DNA of 64,000 nucleotides from Microbacterium sp. AZCO. GTDB taxonomy: Bacteria > Actinomycetota > Actinomycetes > Actinomycetales > Microbacteriaceae. Where the stretch lies: assembly GCF_039614715.1 (NCBI RefSeq), contig NZ_CP154857.1:620001-684000 (forward strand). The letters are read 5' to 3'. The notes under the pieces are model-generated. The model saw only the letters and a list, made by a program, of their open reading frames with translations. It searched no databases and was not told the origin of the DNA. Shown in pieces: positions 8,281-17,337 of this stretch; position 1 is the first letter of the stretch, and each line of letters begins with the position of its first letter. Position numbers and translations under genes: made by a program.

Positions 8281-9288
8281 ATGAGCCGGACCGATCTGCA
8301 GACGCTCCCCGAGCGCGCCGTCGAGCTGCTCGGCGGAGAGCCCGACGACACGACGCTCCGCCGCTACCTGCACGGCCTTCCCGGCGTCGACGCCGTGGGC
8401 CTCGAGCAGCGCGCCGCGGGCCTCGGCACGCGCTCGATCAAGACGACGTCGAAGGCGTGGGCCCTCGACAAGATCATCGAGCTGATCGACCTGACGACCC
8501 TGGAGGGCGCCGACACGCCCGGCAAGGTGCGCTCCCTCGTCGCCAAGGCGCTGAATCCGGATGCCTCCGATCCGAGCTGTCCGCGGGTGGCCGCGGTCTG
8601 CGTGTACGGCGACATGGTGGCCTACGCCGTCGAGGCGCTGGGCGGCGCGCACGGCGACCCGGACGAGGGCCTCGTGTCGGTGGCGGCGGTCGCGACGGCC
8701 TTCCCGAGCGGGCGCGCGTCCCTCGACATCAAGCTCGCCGACACCGCCGCGGCGGTCGCGGACGGAGCTGACGAGATCGACATGGTCATCGATCGCGGCG
8801 CGTTCCTCGCCGGTCGCTACGGACTCGTGTTCGACCAGATCGCCCGCGTCAAGCAGGCGTGCCGCCGCGCCGACGGCACGTACGCCTCGCTCAAGGTCAT
8901 CCTCGAGACGGGCGAGCTGAACACGTACGACAACGTCAAGCGCGCCTCCTGGCTCGCGATCCTCGCGGGCGGTGACTTCATCAAGACCTCGACCGGCAAG
9001 GTGCAGCCGGCCGCGACGCTGCCGACGACCCTCCTGATGCTCGAGGTCGTGCGCGACTGGCACCGCGCGACGGGGGAGAAGATCGGCGTCAAGCCCGCCG
9101 GCGGCATCCGCACCTCGAAGGACGCCATCAAGTACCTCGTGACCGTCGCCGAGACGGTGGGCGAGGAGTGGCTGCAGCCGCACCTGTTCCGGTACGGGGC
9201 ATCCAGCCTGCTCAACGACGTGCTGCTGCAGCGGCAGAAGCTGAAGAGCGGCCACTACTCCGGCGGCGACTACGTGACGATCGACTGA
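8281..9288 (+). CDS. deoC: Deoxyribose-phosphate aldolase
   Basis: A 335-residue class I aldolase that splits 2-deoxyribose-5-phosphate into glyceraldehyde-3-phosphate and acetaldehyde. Key features are the Schiff-base lysine in GGDFIKTSTGK and the second lysine in KIGVKPAGGIRT. It is longer than E. coli DeoC (259 residues) because of an N-terminal extension of about 60 residues, as in animal and many actinobacterial forms. The ATG at 8281 is preceded by GAAGAGGAG. Two aldehyde dehydrogenase genes follow at once, a logical route for the acetaldehyde product. Confidence 0.96.
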   Translation: MSRTDLQTLPERAVELLGGEPDDTTLRRYLHGLPGVDAVGLEQRAAGLGTRSIKTTSKAWALDKIIELIDLTTLEGADTPGKVRSLVAKALNPDASDPSCPRVAAVCVYGDMVAYAVEALGGAHGDPDEGLVSVAAVATAFPSGRASLDIKLADTAAAVADGADEIDMVIDRGAFLAGRYGLVFDQIARVKQACRRADGTYASLKVILETGELNTYDNVKRASWLAILAGGDFIKTSTGKVQPAATLPTTLLMLEVVRDWHRATGEKIGVKPAGGIRTSKDAIKYLVTVAETVGEEWLQPHLFRYGASSLLNDVLLQRQKLKSGHYSGGDYVTID

Positions 9289-9296
9289 GGACCGAG

Positions 9297-10739
9297 ATGA
9301 GTTTCCTGGAATACGCCCCTGCCCCCGAATCGCGGTCGATCCTCTCGCTCAAGCCCGAGTACGGCCTCTTCATCGACGGCGACTTCCGCCCCGGCACGGG
9401 GGAGTCGTTCACGACGATCTCGCCCGCCGACGAGCAGCCCATCGCGACCATCGCCGCCGGCAGTGAGGCGGATGTCGACGCCGCGGTCGCCGCCGCGCGC
9501 CGCGCCTACGACAGGACGTGGTCGAAGATGAGCGGCCGCGACCGCGGCAAGTACCTCTTCCGCATCGCGCGTCTCGTGCAGGAGCGCGCCCGGGAACTTG
9601 CCGTCGCCGAGAGCCTCGACAACGGCAAGCCGATCAAGGAGAGCCGCGACGTCGACGTGCCGCTCGTCGCGGCCTGGTTCTTCTACTACGCCGGCTGGGC
9701 CGACAAGCTCGACTACGCCGGCCTCGGCGCCGACCCGAAGGCGCTCGGTGTCGCGGGCCAGGTCATCCCGTGGAACTTCCCGCTGCTCATGCTCGCGTGG
9801 AAGGTCGCCCCCGCGCTCGCGGCGGGCAACACCGTCGTGCTCAAGCCCGCCGAGACGACGCCGCTGTCGGCCCTGATCTTCGCGGAGATCCTGCAGCAGG
9901 CCGACCTTCCCCCCGGCGTCGTCAACATCGTGACGGGCGCGGGCGCGACGGGCGCGGCCGTGGTGCGGCATCCCGATGTGAACAAGGTCGCCTTCACGGG
10001 CTCGACCGCGGTGGGGCGCGAGATCGCCAAGGCGGTCGCCGGCACCGACAAGAAGCTCACGCTCGAGCTCGGCGGCAAGGCCGCGAACATCGTCTTCGAG
10101 GACGCGCCGATCGACCAGGCGATCGAGGGCATCGTCAACGGCATCTTCTTCAACCAGGGGCACGTGTGCTGCGCCGGCAGCCGCCTGCTCGTGCAGGAGT
10201 CGATCCACGACGAGGTCGTCGACCGCCTGAAGACCCGCCTCTCGACGCTGCGCCTCGGCGACCCGCTCGACAAGAACACCGACATCGGCGCGATCAACTC
10301 CCGCGAGCAGCTCGACCGCATCCGCGAGCTCAGCCGCATCGGCGAGGAGGAGGGGGCGGAGCGCTGGAGCGCCGACTGCGTCATCCCCGAGAACGGCTTC
10401 TGGTTCGCCCCCACGATCTTCACGAACGTGCAGGCATCCCACCGCATCGCGCGGGACGAGATCTTCGGACCCGTCCTCTCGGTGCTGACCTTCCGCACGC
10501 CGGCCGAGGCCATCGAGAAGGCCAACAACACGCCCTACGGGCTGTCCGCGGGCATCTGGTCCGACAAGGGCTCGCGCATCCTCGCCGTCGCAGACCGCCT
10601 CCGCGCGGGCGTCGTGTGGGCGAACACCTTCAACCGCTTCGACCCGTCGTCGCCTTTCGGCGGCTACAAGGAGTCCGGCTACGGCCGCGAGGGCGGCCGG
10701 CACGGCCTCCTCGCCTACCTGAAGGGGGGCCGCGCGTGA
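9297..10739 (+). CDS. NAD(P)-dependent aldehyde dehydrogenase
   Basis: A 480-residue ALDH with the complete catalytic apparatus: the oxyanion Asn in IPWNFPLLM, the NAD-binding GSTAVGREI, the general base Glu in LELGGKAANIVF (about 256) and the nucleophile Cys in NQGHVCCAGSR (about 290). The start lies 8 bases after the deoC stop. Together with deoC it could oxidise acetaldehyde from deoxyribose breakdown (inference from context). The GTGA overlap with the next gene indicates translational coupling. Confidence 0.95.
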   Translation: MSFLEYAPAPESRSILSLKPEYGLFIDGDFRPGTGESFTTISPADEQPIATIAAGSEADVDAAVAAARRAYDRTWSKMSGRDRGKYLFRIARLVQERARELAVAESLDNGKPIKESRDVDVPLVAAWFFYYAGWADKLDYAGLGADPKALGVAGQVIPWNFPLLMLAWKVAPALAAGNTVVLKPAETTPLSALIFAEILQQADLPPGVVNIVTGAGATGAAVVRHPDVNKVAFTGSTAVGREIAKAVAGTDKKLTLELGGKAANIVFEDAPIDQAIEGIVNGIFFNQGHVCCAGSRLLVQESIHDEVVDRLKTRLSTLRLGDPLDKNTDIGAINSREQLDRIRELSRIGEEEGAERWSADCVIPENGFWFAPTIFTNVQASHRIARDEIFGPVLSVLTFRTPAEAIEKANNTPYGLSAGIWSDKGSRILAVADRLRAGVVWANTFNRFDPSSPFGGYKESGYGREGGRHGLLAYLKGGRA

Positions 10740-11599
10740 GCAAGCGGCTGACCGTTCCCAAGACGTACAAGCTCTACATCGGCGGCGCCTTCCCGCGCAG
10801 CGAGTCGGGTCGCACGTACGAGGTCGCCACGCCCAAGGGCGGGTTCCTCGCGAACGCGGCTCTCGCGAGTCGCAAGGACGCCCGGGATGCCGTCGTCGCG
10901 GCGCGTGGCGCCGTGAAGGGCTGGTCGGGCGCGACCGCCTACAACCGCGGCCAGGTGCTGTATCGCGTCGCGGAGATCCTCGAGGGCCGCCGCGCGCAGT
11001 TCGCCGACGAGATCGTCGGGCAGACGGGCGTGTCGCGCGGAGCGGCCGAGGCCGAGGTCGACGAGGCGATCGACCGCTGGGTCTGGTACGCGGGCTGGTG
11101 CGACAAGTTCGGCCAGGTCGCGGGCAACGGCAACCCCGTCGCCGGCCCGTACTTCAACATCTCGGTGCCCGAGCCGACGGGCGTCGTCGGCGTCATCGCG
11201 CCGCAGGACACCGCGCTCGTCGGCATCACGTCGGCCATCGCGCCCGCGCTCGTGTCGGGCAACTCGGTGGTCGTCGTCGCGTCGCAGCGCTTCCCGCTCT
11301 CGGCGATCAGCCTCGCCGAGGTGCTCGCGACCTCGGACGTGCCCGCCGGCGTCGTCAATGTCCTCACGGGCTCGCCGGCCGAGATCGCGCCGTGGCTCGC
11401 ATCGCACCCCGACGTGCACGGCCTCGATCTCGTCGGCGCGGGCGACCTCGACTGGATCGATCTCCAGGTCGCAGCGGCCGAGACGCTCACACGCGTCCTG
11501 CCTCCCGAGCGGGGAGCGGATGCCGCGGCCCCGAGCCTGCAGCGCATCACGGCGTTCACCGAGACGAAGACGGTGTGGCACACGAAGAGCCTCGTCTGA
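10736..11599 (+). CDS. Truncated aldehyde dehydrogenase-like protein, no catalytic domain
   Basis: A 287-residue protein homologous to the N-terminal, cofactor-binding half of ALDHs: LYIGGAFPRSESGRTYEV, then WVWYAGWCDKFGQV, then the NAD-site-like VVGVIAPQDTALVG (where active enzymes have IxPWNFP). It ends about where the catalytic Glu/Cys domain would begin, so both the LELGG and the nucleophile Cys regions are missing. The frame is clean with normal codon use, so this is a maintained short protein, not a decayed gene. It overlaps the full-length ALDH stop (GTGA). An assembly or regulatory partner of that enzyme is an inference. Confidence 0.88.
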   Translation: MSKRLTVPKTYKLYIGGAFPRSESGRTYEVATPKGGFLANAALASRKDARDAVVAARGAVKGWSGATAYNRGQVLYRVAEILEGRRAQFADEIVGQTGVSRGAAEAEVDEAIDRWVWYAGWCDKFGQVAGNGNPVAGPYFNISVPEPTGVVGVIAPQDTALVGITSAIAPALVSGNSVVVVASQRFPLSAISLAEVLATSDVPAGVVNVLTGSPAEIAPWLASHPDVHGLDLVGAGDLDWIDLQVAAAETLTRVLPPERGADAAAPSLQRITAFTETKTVWHTKSLV

Positions 11600-11638
11600 G
11601 GCGGCGGGAGAGGCATCCCGGATCTTCTGTGGACAGTT

Positions 11639-11669
11639 GATAACGGAAAGGTAACGGCGCATGTAGAGT
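11639..11669 (+). promoter_or_regulatory. Promoter region of the GlpQ-like gene with 11-bp spaced repeats
   Basis: GATAAC (11639-11644) and GGTAAC (11650-11655) are exactly 11 bp apart and lie in the -35 region of a TAGAGT -10 box (11664-11669). The spacing is that of PhoP-type PHO boxes, but the match to the GGTGAAC unit is weak. A separate 8-bp inverted repeat (GTCACGTC, 11674-11681, and 11688-11695) lies in the leader. Confidence 0.35.
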
Positions 11670-11716
11670 GGCCGTCACGTCGACGATGACGTGACTCTCG
11701 CCGGAGGACATGCCCG

Positions 11717-12619
11717 ATGCCCGCCTCACCGGCATCCGACCGCTCGCAGAATCGGATGCCCGCCCTCGTGACCGTCTGCGTGCTCGCCCTGGCGAGCATC
11801 GTGATCGCGTTCCTCGGAGCGTCACCCGCGCGCGTCAGCGCGACCGAGCTCCTCGGCGACGCCCGCGCCCCCGAGGACGCCGCGTTCGTCGTCAGCCACC
11901 GCGGCGGAGGAGCACTCGCGCCCGAGAACACCCTGCCCGCCGTCGAGGCCGCGATCGACGCGGGCTTCGAGTACGTCGAGATCGACGTCGCGCTCACGGC
12001 CGACCGCGTGCCGGTGCTCATGCACGACCGCACCGTCGACCGCACGACCGACGGCCACGGCGCGCTCGCGACGCTGACGCTCGCCCAGGTCAAGCAGCTC
12101 GACGCCGGCTCCTGGTTCGCGCCCTCCTACGCAGGGACGCGCGTGCCGACGCTGGAGGAGTTCCTCGCGGTGCTCTCCGGGTCGGGGCGCCGTGCGCTCG
12201 TCGAGCTCAAGGGCGTGTGGGATGCCGAGGCCGGCGCGGCCCTCATCGCGACGCTGCGCGCGCACGACCTGGAACGACGCGTCGCGATCGTGAGCTTCAA
12301 CCCGCGGTCGCTCCTCGCGACGAGCGGAGCGTCCGACCTCGTGTACCGGCTGCTCATTGTGCGGCGACTCCCCGCAGACATCGAGCAGGCGGTGAAGGGC
12401 GCAGATGCGCGCGGCATCCTCGTCGACTGGCGGGCCATCGCGAAACGCCCCGAGATCGTCGAGGAGCTGCACGACGCAGGGCTCCGCGTCCTCGTCTACA
12501 CGCTCAACTCCGACGTCCAATGGCAGGAGACCACGGCGGCGGGAGTCGACGGCATCGTGACCGACGAACCCGCGCGGCTCATGGAGTGGCAGGGCACGAT
12601 CGCGCGCGCCGGCGGGTAG
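11717..12619 (+). CDS. Glycerophosphodiester phosphodiesterase, membrane-anchored
   Basis: A 300-residue GDPD-family enzyme that hydrolyses glycerophosphodiesters to glycerol-3-phosphate and an alcohol. An N-terminal hydrophobic segment (about 15-40) acts as signal or anchor. Family motifs are SHRGGGALAPENT (catalytic His), EIDVALTADRVPVLMHD (metal Glu/Asp and second His) and VDRTTDG; the C-terminal motif is VYTLNSDVQW. The start at 11717 is 9 bases after GGAGGA and is preferred over an out-of-frame ATG at 11710. Confidence 0.93.
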   Translation: MPASPASDRSQNRMPALVTVCVLALASIVIAFLGASPARVSATELLGDARAPEDAAFVVSHRGGGALAPENTLPAVEAAIDAGFEYVEIDVALTADRVPVLMHDRTVDRTTDGHGALATLTLAQVKQLDAGSWFAPSYAGTRVPTLEEFLAVLSGSGRRALVELKGVWDAEAGAALIATLRAHDLERRVAIVSFNPRSLLATSGASDLVYRLLIVRRLPADIEQAVKGADARGILVDWRAIAKRPEIVEELHDAGLRVLVYTLNSDVQWQETTAAGVDGIVTDEPARLMEWQGTIARAGG

Positions 12620-12650
12620 GGTCGAGGCGTCCGCCGACCGGAAGGTGTCC

Positions 12651-13298
12651 GTGAGCCGTCTGCGCACCCTCTCCCTTGCGAGCACCGCGCTCGCCGCCTG
12701 CGCCCTGCTCCTCGCCGCGTGCGCGCCTGAGCCCGAAGGACCGACCGCATCGCCGACGCGCAGTGCGACGGCATCCACCTCTCCTTCCCCCTCTTCCTCC
12801 GGGAGCGCGACGCCGACCCCCTCACCCTCAGCGACGTCGGGAGACGCGATCGCGCTGCCCGCCGCCTGCGAGCAGATCTACTCGCCGGCGATGCTCGCGT
12901 CGCTCACGGCGCAGGCTCCGCCGCTCAACGACCCCGGCGTCACGATGCTCTCGACGCAGAACGCCGAGCTGCTCGAGGTGCTGCACTCCGGCATCCCGAC
13001 GATCCGCTGCTCGTGGGGTGCCCCCAGCGAGTTCGGACTCGCGACGAACGTCTCGATCGTGGATGCCGCGCAGGCGGCGACCGTCTCGTCGGCGCTCCAG
13101 GGAGCGGGCTTCGGGTGCGTCGCGCAGTCGGGCGGCACGATCTGCCGCATCGAGCAGCGGACGGTCGACCTCGACGACAACGAGGTGCACTTCGGCGAGA
13201 CGCACTTCCTGCGCGGCAATGCGTGGGTCTCGACGGCGTGGATCAACTTCACGCCCGCGGGGTACACGGAGGACATCATCGCGACGCTCTGGGGATGA
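12651..13298 (+). CDS. Putative lipoprotein
   Basis: A 215-residue protein with lipoprotein signal and lipobox LLAAC (Cys about 24), followed by a Ser/Thr/Pro-rich linker of about 40 residues. The rest is a globular domain of unknown function with four Cys (AACEQIY, TIRCSWG, GFGCVAQ, TICRIEQ) that may form two disulfides. A GTG six bases upstream (12645) is also in frame; 12651 has the better spacing from GGAAGG. No family was recognised. Confidence 0.82.
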   Translation: MSRLRTLSLASTALAACALLLAACAPEPEGPTASPTRSATASTSPSPSSSGSATPTPSPSATSGDAIALPAACEQIYSPAMLASLTAQAPPLNDPGVTMLSTQNAELLEVLHSGIPTIRCSWGAPSEFGLATNVSIVDAAQAATVSSALQGAGFGCVAQSGGTICRIEQRTVDLDDNEVHFGETHFLRGNAWVSTAWINFTPAGYTEDIIATLWG

Positions 13299-13315
13299 CG
13301 GGCCCGCCGTCGCGC

Positions 13316-13401
13316 TAGACTGGCGTGGGGATCGGCGAAAACCCGACGCCGCGGCTCGCTGAAGCGAGTGCCAGCGGCCGGGGGCTGAGCCATCCCGTCC
13401 C
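13316..13401 (+). promoter_or_regulatory. Promoter and possible structured leader of the SNF2 gene
   Basis: TAGACT (13316-13321) is a good actinobacterial -10 box. The roughly 180-base region from there to the ATG at 13510 is rich in possible stems, for example CTCGC-TGAA-GCGAG at 13355-13368 and GGCGT / ACGCC at 13322-13350. It does not match a leader class I can name. Confidence 0.35.
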
Positions 13402-13509
13402 GTGTCTGTGACGGCGCGCGCGCCGCCCGCGGGAGCTGTGCAGACCACAGCCGGTCGCCCCTCGACCGGTCGTCGCCGGAGCATCCGGCACCCTACGCTC
13501 AGGAGGAGC

Positions 13510-15675
13510 ATGCCGACCACGGCACCCGCCGCGAAGACCGCCACTGCGGCTCAGCGGCGCAGGAAGCCCTCGTCCTCACGTCGTGACGACGAGGCCCCCA
13601 TCATCCCGATCCTCGCCCGCAAGGTCCGCGAGGTCGAGGCCAAGGCCCAGCGCGGCAAGCTCGGGCCGACGAACCGCGTCAAGTTCCAGGTGATCGCCTT
13701 CCTCGTCCGCGAGGAGCGCGCGCGGGTCAAGTCCGACACCGAGATCGCCGATGGCACGCGCGCCGAGCTGCTCAAGCGCCTCGACGGCGTCGCGACGATC
13801 CTCGCGAAGACCGCTGCGCGCGACACGAGCCTCATCCAGCTGCTCGAGGTCGACCAGGCGACATCGCCCGTCGCGCGCCGCATGCGCCGCGACTGGCTGC
13901 TCGAGTCGGGCGCCGAGCTGCCGCCCGACGAGCTCATCATCACCGACACGGCCCCCGCGGCCACGACTGTCGTGCCGGCCGCGCTCGCCGAGCGTCAGGT
14001 CGTGCCCCCTCAGGTCGAGTCGCGCCGCGACGCCAACCCGTTCCTGGCCCCCGACCTGTCGCTGCGCGCGCCGAAGGAGACCCCGCGCCGACGCCTCGAC
14101 GGCTGGGAGCTCATGGGCCCCCTCTACAAGGCCTTCGAGACGGGCGCCGGCGGCGGAAGCGCCACGATGGACCTCCCGGGCGTCCCCGAGTTCGACCGCC
14201 TCTCGCCCAAGGGCCTCGAGGTCATGCCGCACCAGTCGCGCTTCCTCGAGTCGGTGCGCGAAGGCCACCGCACGTTCCTCCTCGCCGACGAGCCGGGCCT
14301 CGGCAAGACGGCGGAGTCGGTGCTCGCGGCATCCGTCGCCGATGCCTACCCGCTCCTCGCCGTCGTTCCCAACGTCGTCAAGATGAACTGGGCCCGCGAG
14401 GTCGAGCGCTGGACGCCGCAGCGTCGCGCGACGGTCATCCAGGGCGACGGCGAGTCCATCGACGCCTTCGCCGACGTCTTCATCGTCAACTACGAGATCC
14501 TCGACCGGCACCTGTCGTGGCTCTCCACGATCGGCCTCAAAGGCATGGTCGTCGACGAGGCCCACTTCATCAAGAACCTCACGTCGCAGCGCTCGCAGAA
14601 CGTGCTGGCGCTCGCGACCCGCATCCGCGAGCAGGTGCGCAACCCGCTGCTGCTCGCGCTGACCGGCACCCCGCTCATCAACGACGTCGAGGACTTCGAC
14701 GCGATCTGGCGCTTCCTCGGCTGGACGAACGGCGAGAAGCCCGGCCCCGTGCTGATGGAGAAGCTCGACGAGACCGGCCTAACGCCCGCCGACAAGGCGT
14801 TCTACCCGGAGGCCCGCGAAGCGGTCATCTCGATGGGCATCGTGCGGCGGAAGAAGAAGGACGTCGCCGCGGATCTCCCCGACAAGCTCATCGCCGACCT
14901 CCCGGTCGAGCTGGACGACGAGTTCGGCCGCTCCATCCGCGCCGCGGAGCGCGAGCTCGGCGAGCGTCTCGCCGCGAAGTACCGTCGCATCATCGAGGCG
15001 CGCGGCGACCGCGGACTCGCGCCCGGTGAGATCGACTCCGACATCGTGCGGCTCGTCGCACACAACGAGCTCGAGGAGTCCAAGGCCGCCGGGTCGGGGG
15101 CCGAGAACGTCTTCACGATGGTCCGCAGGATCGGCCAGGCCAAGGCGCAGCTGGCCGCGGACTACGCCGTGCAGCTCCAGCGATCGGTCGGCAAGGTCGT
15201 CTTCTTCGCGAAGCACATCGACGTCATGGACCAGGCCGAGGCGCACTTCGCCGCGGCGGGGCTCAAGACGGTGTCGCTGCGCGGCGACCAGGCGACGATC
15301 GCCCGGCAGGCCGCCATCGACGCGTTCAACAACGACCCGGCCGTCGGCATCGCCGTGTGCTCGCTCACCGCGGCGGGCGTCGGCGTGAACATGCAGGCGT
15401 CGTCGAACGTCGTGCTCGCGGAGCTCTCGTGGACGGCCGCCGAGCAGACGCAGGCGATCGACCGCGTGCACCGGATCGGCCAGGACGAGCCCGTGACGGC
15501 GTGGCGCATCATCGCGGCGCACACGATCGACACCAAGATCGCCGAGCTCATCGATTCCAAGCAGGGTCTCGCCGCCCGCGCGCTCGACGGCGAGGCCGTC
15601 GACCCGCAGTCGAGCGACTCCGTCCAGCTGTCGGCGCTCATGCACCTGCTGCGCCGGGCGCTCGGCGGGGAGTAG
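13510..15675 (+). CDS. SNF2-family DEAD/DEAH ATPase
   Basis: A 721-residue SWI2/SNF2-type double-stranded DNA translocase. Helicase motifs seen are motif I DEPGLGKTAE (about 259-268), motif II DEAH in VVDEAHFIKN (about 345), motif III LALTGTPLIND, and motif VI QAIDRVHRIGQ (about 648). The first 230 residues are a non-helicase region rich in Arg/Lys then Pro, of unknown function. It stands alone, with no methylase or nuclease partner beside it. The ATG at 13510 follows AGGAGGAG. The role may be in repair or displacement of bound proteins; that is inference. Confidence 0.93.
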   Translation: MPTTAPAAKTATAAQRRRKPSSSRRDDEAPIIPILARKVREVEAKAQRGKLGPTNRVKFQVIAFLVREERARVKSDTEIADGTRAELLKRLDGVATILAKTAARDTSLIQLLEVDQATSPVARRMRRDWLLESGAELPPDELIITDTAPAATTVVPAALAERQVVPPQVESRRDANPFLAPDLSLRAPKETPRRRLDGWELMGPLYKAFETGAGGGSATMDLPGVPEFDRLSPKGLEVMPHQSRFLESVREGHRTFLLADEPGLGKTAESVLAASVADAYPLLAVVPNVVKMNWAREVERWTPQRRATVIQGDGESIDAFADVFIVNYEILDRHLSWLSTIGLKGMVVDEAHFIKNLTSQRSQNVLALATRIREQVRNPLLLALTGTPLINDVEDFDAIWRFLGWTNGEKPGPVLMEKLDETGLTPADKAFYPEAREAVISMGIVRRKKKDVAADLPDKLIADLPVELDDEFGRSIRAAERELGERLAAKYRRIIEARGDRGLAPGEIDSDIVRLVAHNELEESKAAGSGAENVFTMVRRIGQAKAQLAADYAVQLQRSVGKVVFFAKHIDVMDQAEAHFAAAGLKTVSLRGDQATIARQAAIDAFNNDPAVGIAVCSLTAAGVGVNMQASSNVVLAELSWTAAEQTQAIDRVHRIGQDEPVTAWRIIAAHTIDTKIAELIDSKQGLAARALDGEAVDPQSSDSVQLSALMHLLRRALGGE

Positions 15676-15758
15676 CCCCGGTTCCGGGGCCCCGTCAACC
15701 CCTCGCGTCCCGGCGTGCGCGGCTCGTAGCGTCGAGCCCACCGATACGAGGAGGAGTC

Positions 15759-15953
15759 ATGTCCGATCCCACGCAGCCCACTCAGGACGACGACCACCAC
15801 GAGACGCTTGCGGACGTGGTGGAGGACATCATCCCCGGCGGGCGTGACGACGAGCCGGTCGACGAGGATCTCGACGCCGACGAGGTCGACAGTTCGAAGG
15901 CCGACGAACAGGCCGCCCGCGAGGGCACCAAGGGCGACGCCGACACCGTGTAG
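15759..15953 (+). CDS. Small highly acidic protein
   Basis: A 64-residue protein dominated by Asp and Glu (for example EDLDADEVDSSKADEQ), probably disordered. It starts at ATG 15759 behind GAGGAG, and a TAGCGT -10-like box lies about 30 bases upstream. Small acidic proteins of this type are common in Microbacterium annotations without known function. Its codon use matches its neighbours. Confidence 0.7.
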   Translation: MSDPTQPTQDDDHHETLADVVEDIIPGGRDDEPVDEDLDADEVDSSKADEQAAREGTKGDADTV

Positions 15954-16089
15954 CCGGTCTTCCCGAGTCTGACGCGTCGCGCAGCCGGTCCCTTCCCGTC
16001 GGTCGCGTCGTGTGGCACCGCCGCGCCATCCGACGATAGTGTCGGAGGCGGCAACGGCGCCGGCTCGTCACCCGACCTAAGGACCACAC

Positions 16090-17118
16090 ATGAAGATCGG
16101 CATCCTCACCAGCGGCGGCGACTGCCCGGGGCTCAATGCGGTCATCCGCGGCGTCGTGCTGAAGGGGACGACGACCTACGACCTCGAGTTCGTCGGCATC
16201 CGCGACGGATGGCGAGGCGTCGTCGACGGCGACTTCTTCCCCCTCACCCGGCATGAGGTGAAGGGCCTCTCCAAGGTCGGCGGCACGATCCTCGGGACCT
16301 CGCGCACCAACCCGTACGAGGGCCCGCGCGGCGGTGCCGAGAACATCTCCAAGACGCTGTACGGTCACCGTCTCGACGGCATCATCGCGATCGGCGGCGA
16401 GGGGACCCTCGCAGCGGCCAACCGACTCGCCAACGACGGCATCAACGTCATCGGAGTGCCGAAGACGATCGACAACGACCTGCGCGCGACCGACTACTCG
16501 TTCGGCTTCGACACGGCTGTCAACATCGCCACCGACGCGATGGACCGCCTTCGCACGACGGGCGACTCGCACCAGCGCTGCATGGTCGCCGAGGTCATGG
16601 GCCGCCACGTCGGATGGATCGCGCTCCACGCCGGCATCGCCGCGGGCGCCCACGTCATCTGCATCCCCGAGGTGCCGCTGTCCATCACGCAGATCGCCGA
16701 CCAGGTCTCCAAAGCGCACGACCGCGGCCGCGCGCCGCTCGTCGTCGTGTCCGAGGGCTTCACGCTGACCGGCATGGACGAGGCCTTCAGCGACAAGGGT
16801 CTCGACGCCTTCAACCGCCCCCGCCTCGGGGGCATCGGCGAGGTGCTCGCTCCCGAGATCGAGCGCATCACCGGCATCGAGACCCGGGCGACCGTGCTGG
16901 GCCACATCCAGCGCGGCGGCTCGCCGTCGGGCTTCGACCGAGTGCTCGCCACGCGTCTCGGCCTGCACGCGGCCGACGCCGTCATGGCGGAGGCGTGGGG
17001 CCAGATGGTCGCCCTCCGCGGCACCGACATCGTCCGCGTGCCCTTCGCCGACGCCCTCGGCGAGCTCAACACGGTGCCGCAGTACCGCTACGACGAGGCC
17101 GCCGCCCTCTTCGGCTGA
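16090..17118 (+). CDS. pfkA: 6-phosphofructokinase
   Basis: A 342-residue enzyme of glycolysis that phosphorylates fructose-6-phosphate. Motifs are GGDCPGLNAVIR near the start, GGEGT near residue 100 (the Gly at the position that is Asp in pyrophosphate enzymes points to ATP use) and PKTIDND near 123 (Lys here is otherwise typical of pyrophosphate-type enzymes). This Gly/Lys combination marks the actinobacterial group III ATP-dependent enzymes. The start follows AAGGACC. A hairpin lies just after the stop. Confidence 0.94.
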   Translation: MKIGILTSGGDCPGLNAVIRGVVLKGTTTYDLEFVGIRDGWRGVVDGDFFPLTRHEVKGLSKVGGTILGTSRTNPYEGPRGGAENISKTLYGHRLDGIIAIGGEGTLAAANRLANDGINVIGVPKTIDNDLRATDYSFGFDTAVNIATDAMDRLRTTGDSHQRCMVAEVMGRHVGWIALHAGIAAGAHVICIPEVPLSITQIADQVSKAHDRGRAPLVVVSEGFTLTGMDEAFSDKGLDAFNRPRLGGIGEVLAPEIERITGIETRATVLGHIQRGGSPSGFDRVLATRLGLHAADAVMAEAWGQMVALRGTDIVRVPFADALGELNTVPQYRYDEAAALFG

Positions 17119-17128
17119 CCCTTCTGCT

Positions 17129-17168
17129 CGGATGCCGGGCCCCGCGCTGCGCCGGGCCGGGGCATCCG
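17129..17168 (+). terminator. Probable pfkA terminator
   Basis: CGGATGCC (17129-17136) pairs with GGCATCCG (17161-17168) around a very G/C-rich loop with further internal pairing. It starts 11 bases after the pfkA stop. Confidence 0.55.
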
Positions 17169-17239
17169 TCGTCCCCGCCCACCGCCCCGCGCGGCCCCGC
17201 ACCCGCGCGCTGCGCCGGGCCGGGGCATCCGTCGTCCCC
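17144..17239. repeat. 33-bp direct repeat, two copies
   Basis: Copies at 17144-17176 and 17207-17239 start GCGCTGCGCCGGGCC and end CCGTCGTCCCC. They are identical over 33 bp, with a period of 63 bp. Confidence 0.8.
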
Positions 17240-17260
17240 CCCGCCCCACCGTCCTACCCT

Positions 17261-17337
17261 GCATGTCCCGATTTCTCGGGCTCGCGTCCCGATATGTCCT
17301 CTCCAGGCGCCGCGGAACAACCCGAATCGGGACATGC
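17261..17337. repeat. Left inverted repeat pair flanking the DUF559 gene
   Basis: GCATGTCCCGATT (17261-17273) and its complement at 17325-17337 could form a 13-bp stem. The same TGTCCC core is used in the repeat pair at the other end of the gene. Confidence 0.7.

Noticed and set aside
10736..11599. Pseudogene call for the half-ALDH
   Set aside because: The frame is uninterrupted, codon use is normal and translation is coupled to the upstream ALDH, so it looks maintained.
13366..13376. SAM-IV riboswitch, because of GAGTGCCAGCG
   Set aside because: Only this short string matches what I recall of the class; the remaining core was not found, and a SNF2 gene is not a typical target.
16390..16480. 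Pyrophosphate-dependent phosphofructokinase
   Set aside because: Lys in PKTIDND is pyrophosphate-type, but the Gly in GGEGT at the discriminating position favours ATP, as in actinobacterial group III enzymes.
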